NCBI GenBank assembly: GCA_045533485.1 | Contig: JAZSHX010000035.1 | Location: forward strand, 1-64,000 | DNA: 64,000 nt | Source: Scatosoma sp045533485 | GTDB lineage: Bacteria > Bacillota > Clostridia > Christensenellales > Borkfalkiaceae | Direction of reading: 5' to 3' | Part shown: positions 57,410 through 64,000 of the stretch, piece after piece | How the letters are laid out: every line of letters begins with the position of its first letter | Numbering within the stretch: position 1 is the first letter of the stretch | Notes under the pieces: generated by a model | The model's input: only the letters and a program-made list of their open reading frames with translations | The model's database searches: none | What the model was told of the DNA's origin: nothing | Program-made: the position numbers and the translations under genes

Positions 57410-58762
57410 ATGTTAAAAAGGGATTTTGAAGAGAAACTTTTAGCGTGGAAAAACAATCCGCGTAAAAAAGCGTTTTGTATTTTTGGGGCAAGACAAATCG
57501 GCAAAACCACGACCGTGAGAGAGTTCGCAAAACGGCATTACAAGCATTTTTGCGAAATCAATTTCTTTGAAACGCCCAAGGCAAAAGAGATTTTCGACGG
57601 CGATTTAGACGCGGACACCATTATTATGGGCATTTCTGCGTTCACGAAGATGAAATTAGAGCCGAAAAAGACGCTCATTTTTTTGGACGAAATTCAAAAA
57701 TGTCCCAACGCGCGTTGTGCGATTAAGTTTCTCGTGGAAGACGGGCGGTTTGATTATATCGAATCGGGTTCGCTTTTGGGCGTGAACGTGGAAGATATTC
57801 CATCGCTCCCTGTCGGGTTTGAAGAAGAACACAATATGTACCCTATGTCGTTTCGTGAGTTTGCTTCGGCAAATGGTATTCAAGAAGAAACGTTTGCATA
57901 TTTAGAAGATTGTTTCAACAACGTTAAACCTGTTTCCGACGTTATTCATACGACGATGCAGAAGCTGTTCTACGCGTATTTGGTGGTGGGCGGTATGCCC
58001 GAAGCTGTGCAGGTGTTTTTAGATACGCACGATATTGCGCGCGTAATCGAATACCAAAACTCTATTTTAAGCAAATATCGTCAAGACATTTCGCAGTATG
58101 CACCCAAGACGGACAAAGTAAAAATCAAGGCGATTTTTGACAGCATTCCCGCGCAGTTGGCGCAAAAGAATCGTCGTTTTATGGTGAATAGCGTGGATAA
58201 AAACGCTCGGCTTTTGCGGTATCAAGACAGTTTTAATTGGCTTGTAGATGCAGGCGTGGCTTTGCCTTGTTATAACACGAGCGCACCGATTATGCCACTT
58301 GCATTGAACGAAAAACGCAGTCTTTTCAAACTGTTCTCTAACGACGTAGGGTTGCTTTGCGCGTCGTCGATGAGCGATATTCAATTCGACCTTTTGCAGG
58401 GCGACGTTTCGGTGAATTTAGGGAGCATTCTTGAAAACGCGATTGCACAAGAATTGCAGCGCAACGGCTTTGAACTTCGTTATTACGACAGTAATAAATT
58501 AGGCGAAGTGGATTTCGTCGTAAAAATGGGCAATCAAGTCGTGGTTGTGGAAGTGAAATCGGGCAACGATTACACTGAACATACCGCGCTCAATAACGTA
58601 TTGAAAGTAAGCGATTGGAATATAGACAAGGCGTTTGTATTATGCAAAGGCAACGTCGAGCAAAAAGAAAAAATCACATACCTGCCTTGGTATATGATGA
58701 TGTTTATTAAGCAACCTAAAATTGATAAAATGATTTACGAAATTGAAGTAAACAACGTATAA
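57410..58762 (+). CDS. DUF4143-type AAA ATPase with C-terminal nuclease-like domain
   Basis: A 450-residue protein of the ATP-binding family with DUF4143 tail. Walker A is FGARQIGKTTT (25-35), and Walker B is TLIFLDEIQKCP near residue 90. A winged-helix/DUF4143 part near residues 230-330 precedes GEVDFVVKMGNQVVVVEVKS, a PD-(D/E)XK-like arrangement (D...EVK). Such proteins are widespread in gut bacteria and mobile elements, with functions mostly unknown. The ATG follows AGAGGTGG. Base use is like the chromosome, unlike the gene before it. Confidence 0.87.
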   Translation: MLKRDFEEKLLAWKNNPRKKAFCIFGARQIGKTTTVREFAKRHYKHFCEINFFETPKAKEIFDGDLDADTIIMGISAFTKMKLEPKKTLIFLDEIQKCPNARCAIKFLVEDGRFDYIESGSLLGVNVEDIPSLPVGFEEEHNMYPMSFREFASANGIQEETFAYLEDCFNNVKPVSDVIHTTMQKLFYAYLVVGGMPEAVQVFLDTHDIARVIEYQNSILSKYRQDISQYAPKTDKVKIKAIFDSIPAQLAQKNRRFMVNSVDKNARLLRYQDSFNWLVDAGVALPCYNTSAPIMPLALNEKRSLFKLFSNDVGLLCASSMSDIQFDLLQGDVSVNLGSILENAIAQELQRNGFELRYYDSNKLGEVDFVVKMGNQVVVVEVKSGNDYTEHTALNNVLKVSDWNIDKAFVLCKGNVEQKEKITYLPWYMMMFIKQPKIDKMIYEIEVNNV

Positions 58763-58835
58763 AATTATTGGCGTGTTTTTGGGCAAGAAGTGCCTGAACC
58801 CCTTATAAATAAAGGCTTTCAGCGATTCCGTTTTG

Positions 58836-58862
58836 GGTTCAATTCCTGTCGACCGCACCAAA
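58836..58862. other. attR: right 27-bp direct repeat of the island
   Basis: Identical to 51557-51583. Upstream of it CCCTTATAAATAAAGG (58798) recurs at 51728 near the left end. Confidence 0.9.
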
Positions 58863-59095
58863 CAAATGAGCACCCCTGTGGGTGCTTTTTTGTTTGGTAA
58901 CAACCGAATATTCGACAGGAATTGAAGGTGGGAGCCGTTTTGTGAGAACAAAACGCTTTGCCTTACGGAACTTGGATAACGAAAGACTTGACGGCAAAGG
59001 ACGACGTTAATAACGTCGGAGCGGGGCGCGCTGCTACAAGCGAAAGTCCTGTCGACCGCACCACCTACAACGGAAGTTGAACCGAAAGGTTTGAT
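58863..59095. other. Non-coding scar with further att-like sequences
   Basis: Holds a terminator-like GCACCC/GGGTGC hairpin with T run (58871-58893), an inverted att fragment CGACAGGAATTGAA (58914-58927), and a third partial att, TCCTGTCGACCGCACCA (59047-59063), in direct orientation. No gene is seen. It looks like the remains of another insertion at the same tRNA. Confidence 0.6.
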
Positions 59096-59254
59096 TTACG
59101 TTGTTTTTTTGTGTTCAAAATACTTGCGGAAAAAATAAGAATAATTTTGATATCCTATATTTTCAGCAATTTGCATAATTGTAAGGTCTGTAGTTTTAAT
59201 AAGCATTGACGCATATTCTAAGCGTTTTTGATTGATATATTCAGAAATGGTTAT
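59096..59254 (-). pseudogene. AraC-family regulator, C-terminal fragment
   Basis: The minus strand reads SEYINQKRLEYASMLIKTTD, then TIMQIAENIGYQNYSYFFRK and YFEHKKTT and a stop: the last helix-turn-helix of an AraC protein. The frame is closed by TGA just upstream, and no start exists. A truncated remnant, probably cut by the island's integration or its scar. Confidence 0.8.
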
Positions 59255-59266
59255 TCATATAATATA

Positions 59267-59309
59267 TAATGACAGCCGTTTACGTAATACGCTCAAACGG
59301 CTGTCGTTA
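59267..59309. terminator. Hairpin (15-bp stem)
   Basis: TAATGACAGCCGTTT / AAACGGCTGTCGTTA with a 13-nt loop, just right of the AraC fragment. Confidence 0.65.
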
Positions 59310-59311
59310 TT

Positions 59312-59577
59312 GTGATAAGCGAAAAATCGCCTAATCTGTGTTTTTATTTTATCTTTAATGCTTTCCAAGAAAATCAAACGGTCGGTCGTTTGTTGGGGGG
59401 AAGGGTCCAGTTCTTTGCCGTCCACTACGCGGCGCTGATGAAAGAAGGGCGTTTTGCTGGGTTTTCACTTGGGGTAAGTGGGATGACGCTTGCGTAAAAG
59501 CAGACGAAAACGGCAAATATTTGCTTTCCTTGAAAGTGGGCGACGCCGTGTTTGTAGAAATCAAAGAAAAAAGTTAA
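59312..59577 (+). pseudogene. Frameshifted gene fragment
   Basis: Frame 1 reads RVQFFAVHYAALMKEGRFAG and then a one-base shift near 59457 is needed to continue WVFTWGKWDDACVKADENGK, then YLLSLKVGDAVFVEIKEKS and a stop. It has chromosome-like composition and is the 3' end of a decayed gene that I cannot identify. A short ACCGCT/AGCGGT hairpin follows at 59595-59622. Confidence 0.55.
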
Positions 59578-59639
59578 AATCAACATCAAAATAGTACCGC
59601 TCACTATTTACAGTGTAGCGGTTTGTTTGTTATAATAAA

Positions 59640-60160
59640 AAAGAGCCGTAAAAGGCAATCTTATTTATTAGTTTCCGTCGTTTTTGTTTCATGACGGCGG
59701 AACTCTCCTCCTTTAGGCGTATCTATTCCTACCGTATCCTATGCGTGTCACTTGAAAAAGTGGGGATGCGGTAGGCAGGTACGCGTATACGCGTTATAAA
59801 TATAGTGGCGCGTATGCGTGCGCAAAAGCACAAAAGGAGCGCTCCTTTTGTTGTGTTGGAACAACACAACAAACAAATACTTAGTTAGAAAAGAGATCCT
59901 ATCGCTAACGCTCCAGGATGACGGGACACTGCCTTCTCCAGTGGGGAAAGGTGGCGCACGTAGTGTGACGGATGGGGTGTTGACTACTCATCCACCGCAA
60001 GCGGTTTCTCGCACAATGTAAAGGAGGCAATTTGGCACCCTTGTGTAAAGGGGGCTGTCGTGAAACGACTGGGGGATTGCAATACAACCTAAAAACGAAA
60101 ATATCCGTAGCAATACGGAGAAGATAAAAATAAAAATTATATCGAGGAGGATATAAGAAA
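59640..60160. repeat. Intergenic stretch with gut-Clostridia-type repeats
   Basis: No gene is seen. It contains a CTCCAGGATGACGGGACA fragment (59909), then CCTTCTCCAGTGGGGAAAGG and further bases to about 59993. A second unit lies at 60031-60077 (GGCACCCTTGTGTAAAGGGG, then GACTGGGGGATTG). These resemble hairpin repeats common between genes of gut Clostridia. The last 40 bp carry the ribosome site GAGGAGG for the next gene. Confidence 0.5.
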
Positions 60161-60313
60161 ATGAGAAATTATGAAACTCTTGAACTCAAATTGCTTATCC
60201 TTGACGATGCAGACGTTTTAACGGCGTCGGCAGAATTCACGGAAGCAGAAACAGGGGATAACGGTGTTTGGTTCCCCGGTAACGCAAACGGCAAGGGGGA
60301 AACGTGGCAATGA
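60161..60313 (+). CDS. Small 50-residue peptide, coupled to secreted protein gene
   Basis: A 50-residue acidic peptide, MRNYETLELKLLILDDADVL, then TASAEFTEAETGDNGVWFPG and NANGKGETWQ. GAGGAGG lies 10 nt before the ATG. There is no signal peptide. The pattern, an N-terminal recognition-like half (YETLELKLLILDDADVLTAS) followed by a Gly/Asn-rich tail, recalls small precursor-like peptides in gut Firmicutes. No maturation enzyme is visible here. Its stop codon overlaps the next ATG (ATGA), so the two are translated together. Confidence 0.7.
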   Translation: MRNYETLELKLLILDDADVLTASAEFTEAETGDNGVWFPGNANGKGETWQ

Positions 60314-62625
60314 GAAAGAAAATCGCAATAGTAGCGTCCTTGGCATTTGCAGCAGCACTCAGCGCAGGTATCGCAGGCGCAAACGTAAACGTAAACGCAG
60401 ACGCAGCTACGTGGACGGGCTTTGAAATCACGGCAACGTCCGTACGTCTTGGCGAAGGCACGAAACAAAATCCCAGCGGTTTGCGTTTCCAAACGGTAGC
60501 AAGCAGCTTGACGGCAGATTTGAAAGCACAATACGCCGATGCAGAATGCTACACGACGATCAGCTTCACGTACGACGGACAAAACTATTCCACGGACGTA
60601 CCCGTATCGGTATGGGCGTCGGAAAACAGCTGGAACACGGTGCTTTTGGAAATCCCCGCAGGCGCTTACACGACGGAAATCACCGCACAATCGTTCATCA
60701 AATTGAACGAAACGACGACGTATGAAACGCTGGCGGTTACGTCCAGCATCGCAAAAACGGCTTCGCTTGTTATGAACGCCGGTACGATAGACGCGAAATT
60801 AGACGCATACGTAGCAGGCGCGGTTAGCTCCGTAGAACTTGACAAAGAAACGGTAGCTTTGGAAGCAGGTCAAACGACGACGCTCACGGCTGACGCAGAA
60901 GGTTATGCAGTGGTTTGGAAATCTTCCAACACGAGCGTTGCAACCGTTGACAAGAACGGTGTTGTAACGGCAGTTGGCGCAGGCGAAGCAACCATCACGG
61001 CAAGCGTTGGTAACGCAGTTGACGCAGTGAAAGACACCTGTACGGTTACGGCAACCTACGGCACGAACTACACGTTTGAAAACGGCGCAACGGGTTCGCC
61101 TATCCTTAAAGTTGCTAACGCACCTGCAAGCGATTTCGAATATACGACCGTAAACGGTACCACCGTTTTGGATGCAAGCAGCGGTATTTCGCGTGACGGT
61201 GAAGGCAACAACACTATGTTGACGTTCTTCTTCCATTTGAGCCATGATTATATCGACTGGGCGATGACGAACCACGATTACGTTTCGTTTGATTTCTATG
61301 CAACCGTTCCTTATATCGGTTACATCCGCGCAGAACGCGTGAATATTCCCGAAGGTGAAAGCGGTTGGTCTATCTATTTGCACGGTGCAAACGATAAGGG
61401 TAACCCGGTTAAACACTTGAAAGGCGAAGCGTTAGACGGCGGTCTTTATAAGTATTCTATCACGCTCAACCAAGAAATGTACAAAGCAATCAAAGCGAAG
61501 GATACCGACTATTCGTTTAGATTCTCCTTGCTTGGTACGACGAACGTTACCAACTATCTCAACGACCAAGTTGCTACCGACGTATTGTATTTCGATAACC
61601 TTCAAGCACACGATTATACGTCCGACGTAATCGACTTTGAAGACGGCAACTTGCATGAATTTGGTTTCCAATGGTTTGCAACCCTTGGTACCAGCGTTGG
61701 TGTCAAAGAAAGAACGCCCGGCAACAAAGCGTTGTACGTAACGGGTTCCGGTAACAACGGCGTAGGTATCACGGCAGAATATTTGGATTACGTATTCAAC
61801 ACGTTGAATGCAGAATATCTTGAATGGAAGTTCTATCCCGATGATACAAGCACGGTTACCAGCACGATTCCCAAAGCTGTTCGTTTGTATACGCAAGTGG
61901 ACCAATACGGTATCGATAACACGTGGAGCTGGAACGGCACCTATATGCTTTGCAAGCTCTACAAATCTTCCTACGTTGAAGCAATCAACGCATTGAACGG
62001 CGCTGCTCCCACCAAACTTTCGCTTTACACCTACGTTGGTGCTGCAGGCGCTTATAAGGCAGGCGGTTATATGGACGATGTTGCTCCCATATTCCTTAAA
62101 AAGACGACGGACGTTATCGACTTTGAAGACGGCGTTTCCAGCGCAGTAATCGGCGATTATGCAGGTAAGAGCACCACGGCTGTCGTACAAATGGAAAACG
62201 GCAACTGGGCGTTGAAAGTTACGACCAGCACAGCAAACAACCCCGTAGGTGTTTCTATGGAATGGTTGAGCTACGTATTCAACGAACTTGGCGCACAAAA
62301 GATTACCTACAAGCTTTATGCACTTGAAAGTCAAACCTTATCCAATCCCGAAGCTAACCGTTCCGCATTCTTCGATGGTTCAAGCAGATGGAACAATGAC
62401 CAAGGCAATCTTGAGGCAACCGATACGCAATGGTTCCAAACGTACGATGCAGAAGGCGGTTTCTGGCTGAGCGAATGCCGTGCAAATCAATACTTCACGT
62501 ATTTCAACACGGACGGTACTTCCAAGAAAGGCTGGACGTCGATAGGCTTCGCAAACTTGTTCCGTCCTGTAAAAGGTACCAACGCGACGGGTTGCTACAT
62601 TGACGATATCACTATCGTACTTTAA
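60310..62625 (+). CDS. Secreted Big2-domain repeat protein
   Basis: A 771-residue exported protein. The signal peptide is at residues 1-31 (KKIAIVASLAFAAALSAGIA, then AxA-like ANVNVNADA). Residues 45-165 form a beta-rich domain. A Big2 immunoglobulin-like domain follows (SSVELDKETVALEAGQTTTL, then SVATVDKNGVVTAVGAGEAT). Three repeats of a jelly-roll-like module begin YTFENG or DVIDFEDG. They share AEYLDYVFN / MEWLSYVFN segments and could bind carbohydrate. There is no LPXTG, SLH or lipobox anchor. The upstream GTG (60304) is an alternative start. It is probably a surface or released glycan-binding protein. Confidence 0.87.
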   Translation: MRKKIAIVASLAFAAALSAGIAGANVNVNADAATWTGFEITATSVRLGEGTKQNPSGLRFQTVASSLTADLKAQYADAECYTTISFTYDGQNYSTDVPVSVWASENSWNTVLLEIPAGAYTTEITAQSFIKLNETTTYETLAVTSSIAKTASLVMNAGTIDAKLDAYVAGAVSSVELDKETVALEAGQTTTLTADAEGYAVVWKSSNTSVATVDKNGVVTAVGAGEATITASVGNAVDAVKDTCTVTATYGTNYTFENGATGSPILKVANAPASDFEYTTVNGTTVLDASSGISRDGEGNNTMLTFFFHLSHDYIDWAMTNHDYVSFDFYATVPYIGYIRAERVNIPEGESGWSIYLHGANDKGNPVKHLKGEALDGGLYKYSITLNQEMYKAIKAKDTDYSFRFSLLGTTNVTNYLNDQVATDVLYFDNLQAHDYTSDVIDFEDGNLHEFGFQWFATLGTSVGVKERTPGNKALYVTGSGNNGVGITAEYLDYVFNTLNAEYLEWKFYPDDTSTVTSTIPKAVRLYTQVDQYGIDNTWSWNGTYMLCKLYKSSYVEAINALNGAAPTKLSLYTYVGAAGAYKAGGYMDDVAPIFLKKTTDVIDFEDGVSSAVIGDYAGKSTTAVVQMENGNWALKVTTSTANNPVGVSMEWLSYVFNELGAQKITYKLYALESQTLSNPEANRSAFFDGSSRWNNDQGNLEATDTQWFQTYDAEGGFWLSECRANQYFTYFNTDGTSKKGWTSIGFANLFRPVKGTNATGCYIDDITIVL

Positions 62626-62660
62626 GAACAACCAAAACGCTTGAATAAAGCGCAAATAAA

Positions 62661-62696
62661 AAGACCGCGGTGGATTTTCCACCGCGGTTTTTTTGT
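62661..62696 (+). terminator. Terminator of the secreted-protein operon
   Basis: ACCGCGGTGG / CCACCGCGGT stem followed by eight T. Confidence 0.92.
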
Positions 62697-62739
62697 TTCC
62701 CGTATTGTCCTTTTGGAACGAAGCGCACGTTTTCCCCCG

Positions 62740-62905
62740 TATGTCATTCTGGAGCGAAGCGAAGCGCAGTGATAGAATCTCTCGAGACTCTATCAGTCGT
62801 TTCACTCCTTCCAGAGTGACAGTGTAGGGCTTAACACTCCAGGATGACAGTGTGGTGATTTGTCATTCTGGAGTATGCGAAGCATACGATAGAATCTCTT
62901 AAAAC
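62740..62905. repeat. Copies of a TGTCATTCTGGAG...AGAATCTC intergenic repeat
   Basis: TGTCATTCTGGAGCGAAGCG (62742) to ATAGAATCTC, and TGTCATTCTGGAGTATGCGA (62861) to ATAGAATCTC. Inverted half-copies CCAGAGTGACAGTG (62810) and CTCCAGGATGACAGTG (62838) lie between. The same CTCCAGGATGAC occurs at 59909. Such repeats are common between genes in many gut bacteria. Confidence 0.65.
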
Positions 62906-62937
62906 CCCGCTTTTTCGTGATGAAAAGGCGGGGTTGC

Positions 62938-63852
62938 TTATTCATCCAAATTGACCATGTGGTCTTTTTCCTGGCTATACAGTTGTTTTTTCAAATGCAC
63001 GAACGCCTTGGGGCGCATTTTATACCGTTTTTGGTAATGGTGATAAAAGGTGGAATAATATTCATACCCAAGCGTTGTCGCCACCGTTTGCGGCGACATG
63101 CCCTGTGTGAGCAGTTTTTGCGCCAACTGCATTTTTTGGTAGAATATGTAATTTTGCACGGTGATATGCGTTTGCTTTTTGAACGTGTTTCTAATATGCG
63201 ATACGCTCACGTTCAATGCTTCGGCGATATCGTGCACCGTTAAATTTTCCGTCAAGTGTTCGTTGATATACTGTATGCAAAGATAGGAAAGCTGGTGCAC
63301 GCGCGTAGGGCTGGTCATATCGGTGTCCTGCAAGGCAATCAATTCTTCCACGCAATCGTTCAAAGCAGTGGCGATTTGGATAACTTCGGCAACCAGCTTC
63401 AAATCCACATACCTGTCAGGTGCGGCGCAAACGTTTTTGATGCTTTGCATACGTTCGTCCAAGCGGTATTTCTTGGTGAAATCCTTGGGGATAATATGCG
63501 CAAACGATTTCGCGGCGTTAAAGGGCGCGAACAAATCCAAATCGTTGAACGACGGGAATAAATCGGGCGCAAAGTGCAGCACCATACGCTCATACGGCAT
63601 CGTGCCGTCAATTTGCATAGAGTGGATTTGCCCGGGCTTGATGATGATCATATCCATAGGATTGACTTGGAACGTTTGCCCTTCGATATTATACAGCACG
63701 CTGCCGTTCAACAGCAAAAACACTTCGCAGGTGTGGTGCGCTTCCGGCTGTTGCAAAAATAAGCCGTTTACCAGCGCTTCTTGTTTGTAATACGTGCGCG
63801 TATGGTGGAAATCCATACCGTTTCTTGTTCTGTAAAAAAATTTCTCTTGCAT
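62938..63852 (-). CDS. AraC-family transcriptional regulator
   Basis: A 304-residue regulator. The N-terminal cupin domain (EVFLLLNGSVLYNIEGQTFQ, MDMIIIKPGQIHSMQ) probably binds a sugar. The C-terminal AraC HTH pair (LTVHDIAEALNVSVSHIRNT and MSPQTVATTLGYEYYSTFYH) binds DNA. The start MQEKFF is chosen because the promoter's predicted transcription start falls on this ATG. No ribosome site is present, so the mRNA should be leaderless. It is divergent to the gene beginning at 63990, its likely target. Confidence 0.92.
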   Translation of the reverse strand: MQEKFFYRTRNGMDFHHTRTYYKQEALVNGLFLQQPEAHHTCEVFLLLNGSVLYNIEGQTFQVNPMDMIIIKPGQIHSMQIDGTMPYERMVLHFAPDLFPSFNDLDLFAPFNAAKSFAHIIPKDFTKKYRLDERMQSIKNVCAAPDRYVDLKLVAEVIQIATALNDCVEELIALQDTDMTSPTRVHQLSYLCIQYINEHLTENLTVHDIAEALNVSVSHIRNTFKKQTHITVQNYIFYQKMQLAQKLLTQGMSPQTVATTLGYEYYSTFYHHYQKRYKMRPKAFVHLKKQLYSQEKDHMVNLDE

Positions 63853-63858
63853 AGCTTT

Positions 63859-63887
63859 ATTATATACGCAAAGGAAATAATTGTCAA
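63859..63887 (-). promoter_or_regulatory. Promoter of the leaderless AraC gene
   Basis: TTGACA (63887-63882), exact 17-bp spacer, TATAAT (63864-63859) on the minus strand, placing the start of transcription at about 63852, the A of the ATG. Confidence 0.85.
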
Positions 63888-63930
63888 GCAAAAAAAGTAA
63901 CTTTCAACAACTTAATGGTAGATTTTATTA

Positions 63931-63960
63931 TTGACGGATACGTATTGTATATGATACAAT
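63931..63960 (+). promoter_or_regulatory. Promoter and inverted repeat before the right-edge gene
   Basis: TTGACG (63931), 18-bp spacer, TACAAT (63955-63960). The inverted repeat ATTGTAT ATG ATACAAT (63944-63960) covers the -10 box and may be a regulator site. Confidence 0.65.
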
Positions 63961-63989
63961 AAAGATAGTTCCATAATAGGAGGGAAACT

Positions 63990-64000
63990 ATGACCAAAAA
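63990..64000 (+). CDS. First codons of a gene cut by the window edge
   Basis: ATG ACC AAA AA preceded by AGGAGGG 6 nt upstream and the promoter at 63931. Only MTK and part of a codon are inside the window, so the product cannot be told. Divergence from an AraC gene suggests a sugar-related target. Confidence 0.7.

Larger units (their letters stand above)
51557..58862. mobile_element. tRNA-Leu-integrated mobilisable genomic island (about 7.3 kb)
   Basis: Bounded by 27-bp direct repeats derived from the tRNA-Leu 3' end. The integrase gene is the first CDS next to the tRNA, as usual. Contents in order: tRNA terminator, integrase-tail remnant, probable structured RNA, tyrosine integrase, MobV relaxase, oriT-like region, hairpin-repeat array, 580-residue protein, DUF4143-type ATPase. 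No replication or type IV secretion genes are seen, so it would be mobilisable only with helper functions. Base composition shifts from chromosome-like to very AT-rich within 54.9-57.4 kb. Confidence 0.88.

Overview
The window looks like the chromosome of an uncultured, low-to-middling GC, endospore-forming Clostridia species (Firmicutes). The evidence is the rsmG / oriC-like / dnaN-rpmH-rnpA-yidD-yidC-jag neighbourhood, a GerA-GerB-GerC germination operon, YyaC, SpoVT and SpoVB-like genes, an OFA-family transporter, and gut-Clostridia-type intergenic repeats. A Christensenellales-like gut lineage is a guess only. Promoters are classical sigma-A type (TTGACA or TTGCTT, 16-18 bp, TATAAT), and Shine-Dalgarno sequences are mostly AGGAG.

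Layout. 1-6.3 kb: end of lysS, an unknown membrane-anchored protein, a short Orn/Lys/Arg decarboxylase-family gene, tmk, and a divergent-looking Gfo/Idh/MocA oxidoreductase plus AraC regulator. 6.6-11.3 kb: gyrB-gyrA. 11.3-14.8 kb: three small XRE repressors, two of them paired divergently with related small proteins over palindromic operators, plus rplU/rpmA, a four-helix-like protein and a block of intergenic repeats. 14.8-17.0 kb: OFA transporter and rsmG. 17.0-17.4 kb: a cluster of DnaA boxes followed by a DnaA-trio and an AT-rich stretch (putative oriC, but with no dnaA gene in the window). 17.5-25.5 kb: a SLOG-fold gene, dnaN, rpmH, rnpA, yidD, yidC, jag, queT behind a candidate preQ1 riboswitch, yyaC, a CvpA-like gene, and a second cluster of six perfect DnaA boxes. 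25.5-29.4 kb: gerA-gerB-gerC. 29.5-40.7 kb: a long plus-strand series (tRNA/rRNA methyltransferases, metallopeptidase, phosphodiesterase, ftsH, ParB-like, SpoVB-like, MazG fusion, dus, fba). 40.8-51.3 kb: two DUF898-like paralogues, gapA, a GDSL lipoprotein, glyS, fhs, glnS, a membrane protein and spoVT.

51.5-58.9 kb is a genomic island of about 7.3 kb inserted in the 3' end of a tRNA-Leu gene with the unusual anticodon AAG. A 27-bp direct repeat bounds it. It carries a probable structured RNA of about 320 nt, a tyrosine integrase, a MobV relaxase that appears to start at an AUA codon, an oriT/leader-peptide region, an AT-rich array of about 53-bp repeats whose hairpin arms vary while the loop core is constant, a 580-residue protein with a possible PIN-like region and two C-terminal membrane helices, and a DUF4143-type ATPase. 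The repeat array placed directly 5' of a large possible nuclease, arranged like a type III toxin-antitoxin locus but with unrelated parts, is the best candidate for an undescribed system.

58.9-64 kb holds decayed genes and intergenic repeats, a 50-residue peptide gene translationally coupled to a secreted Big2 repeat protein, a leaderless AraC regulator, and the first codons of a divergent gene. A family of dispersed motifs related to GGGGGCAGGTATGCG recurs across the window in both intergenic and coding DNA. In two genes it supplies the ribosome binding site and the start codon.
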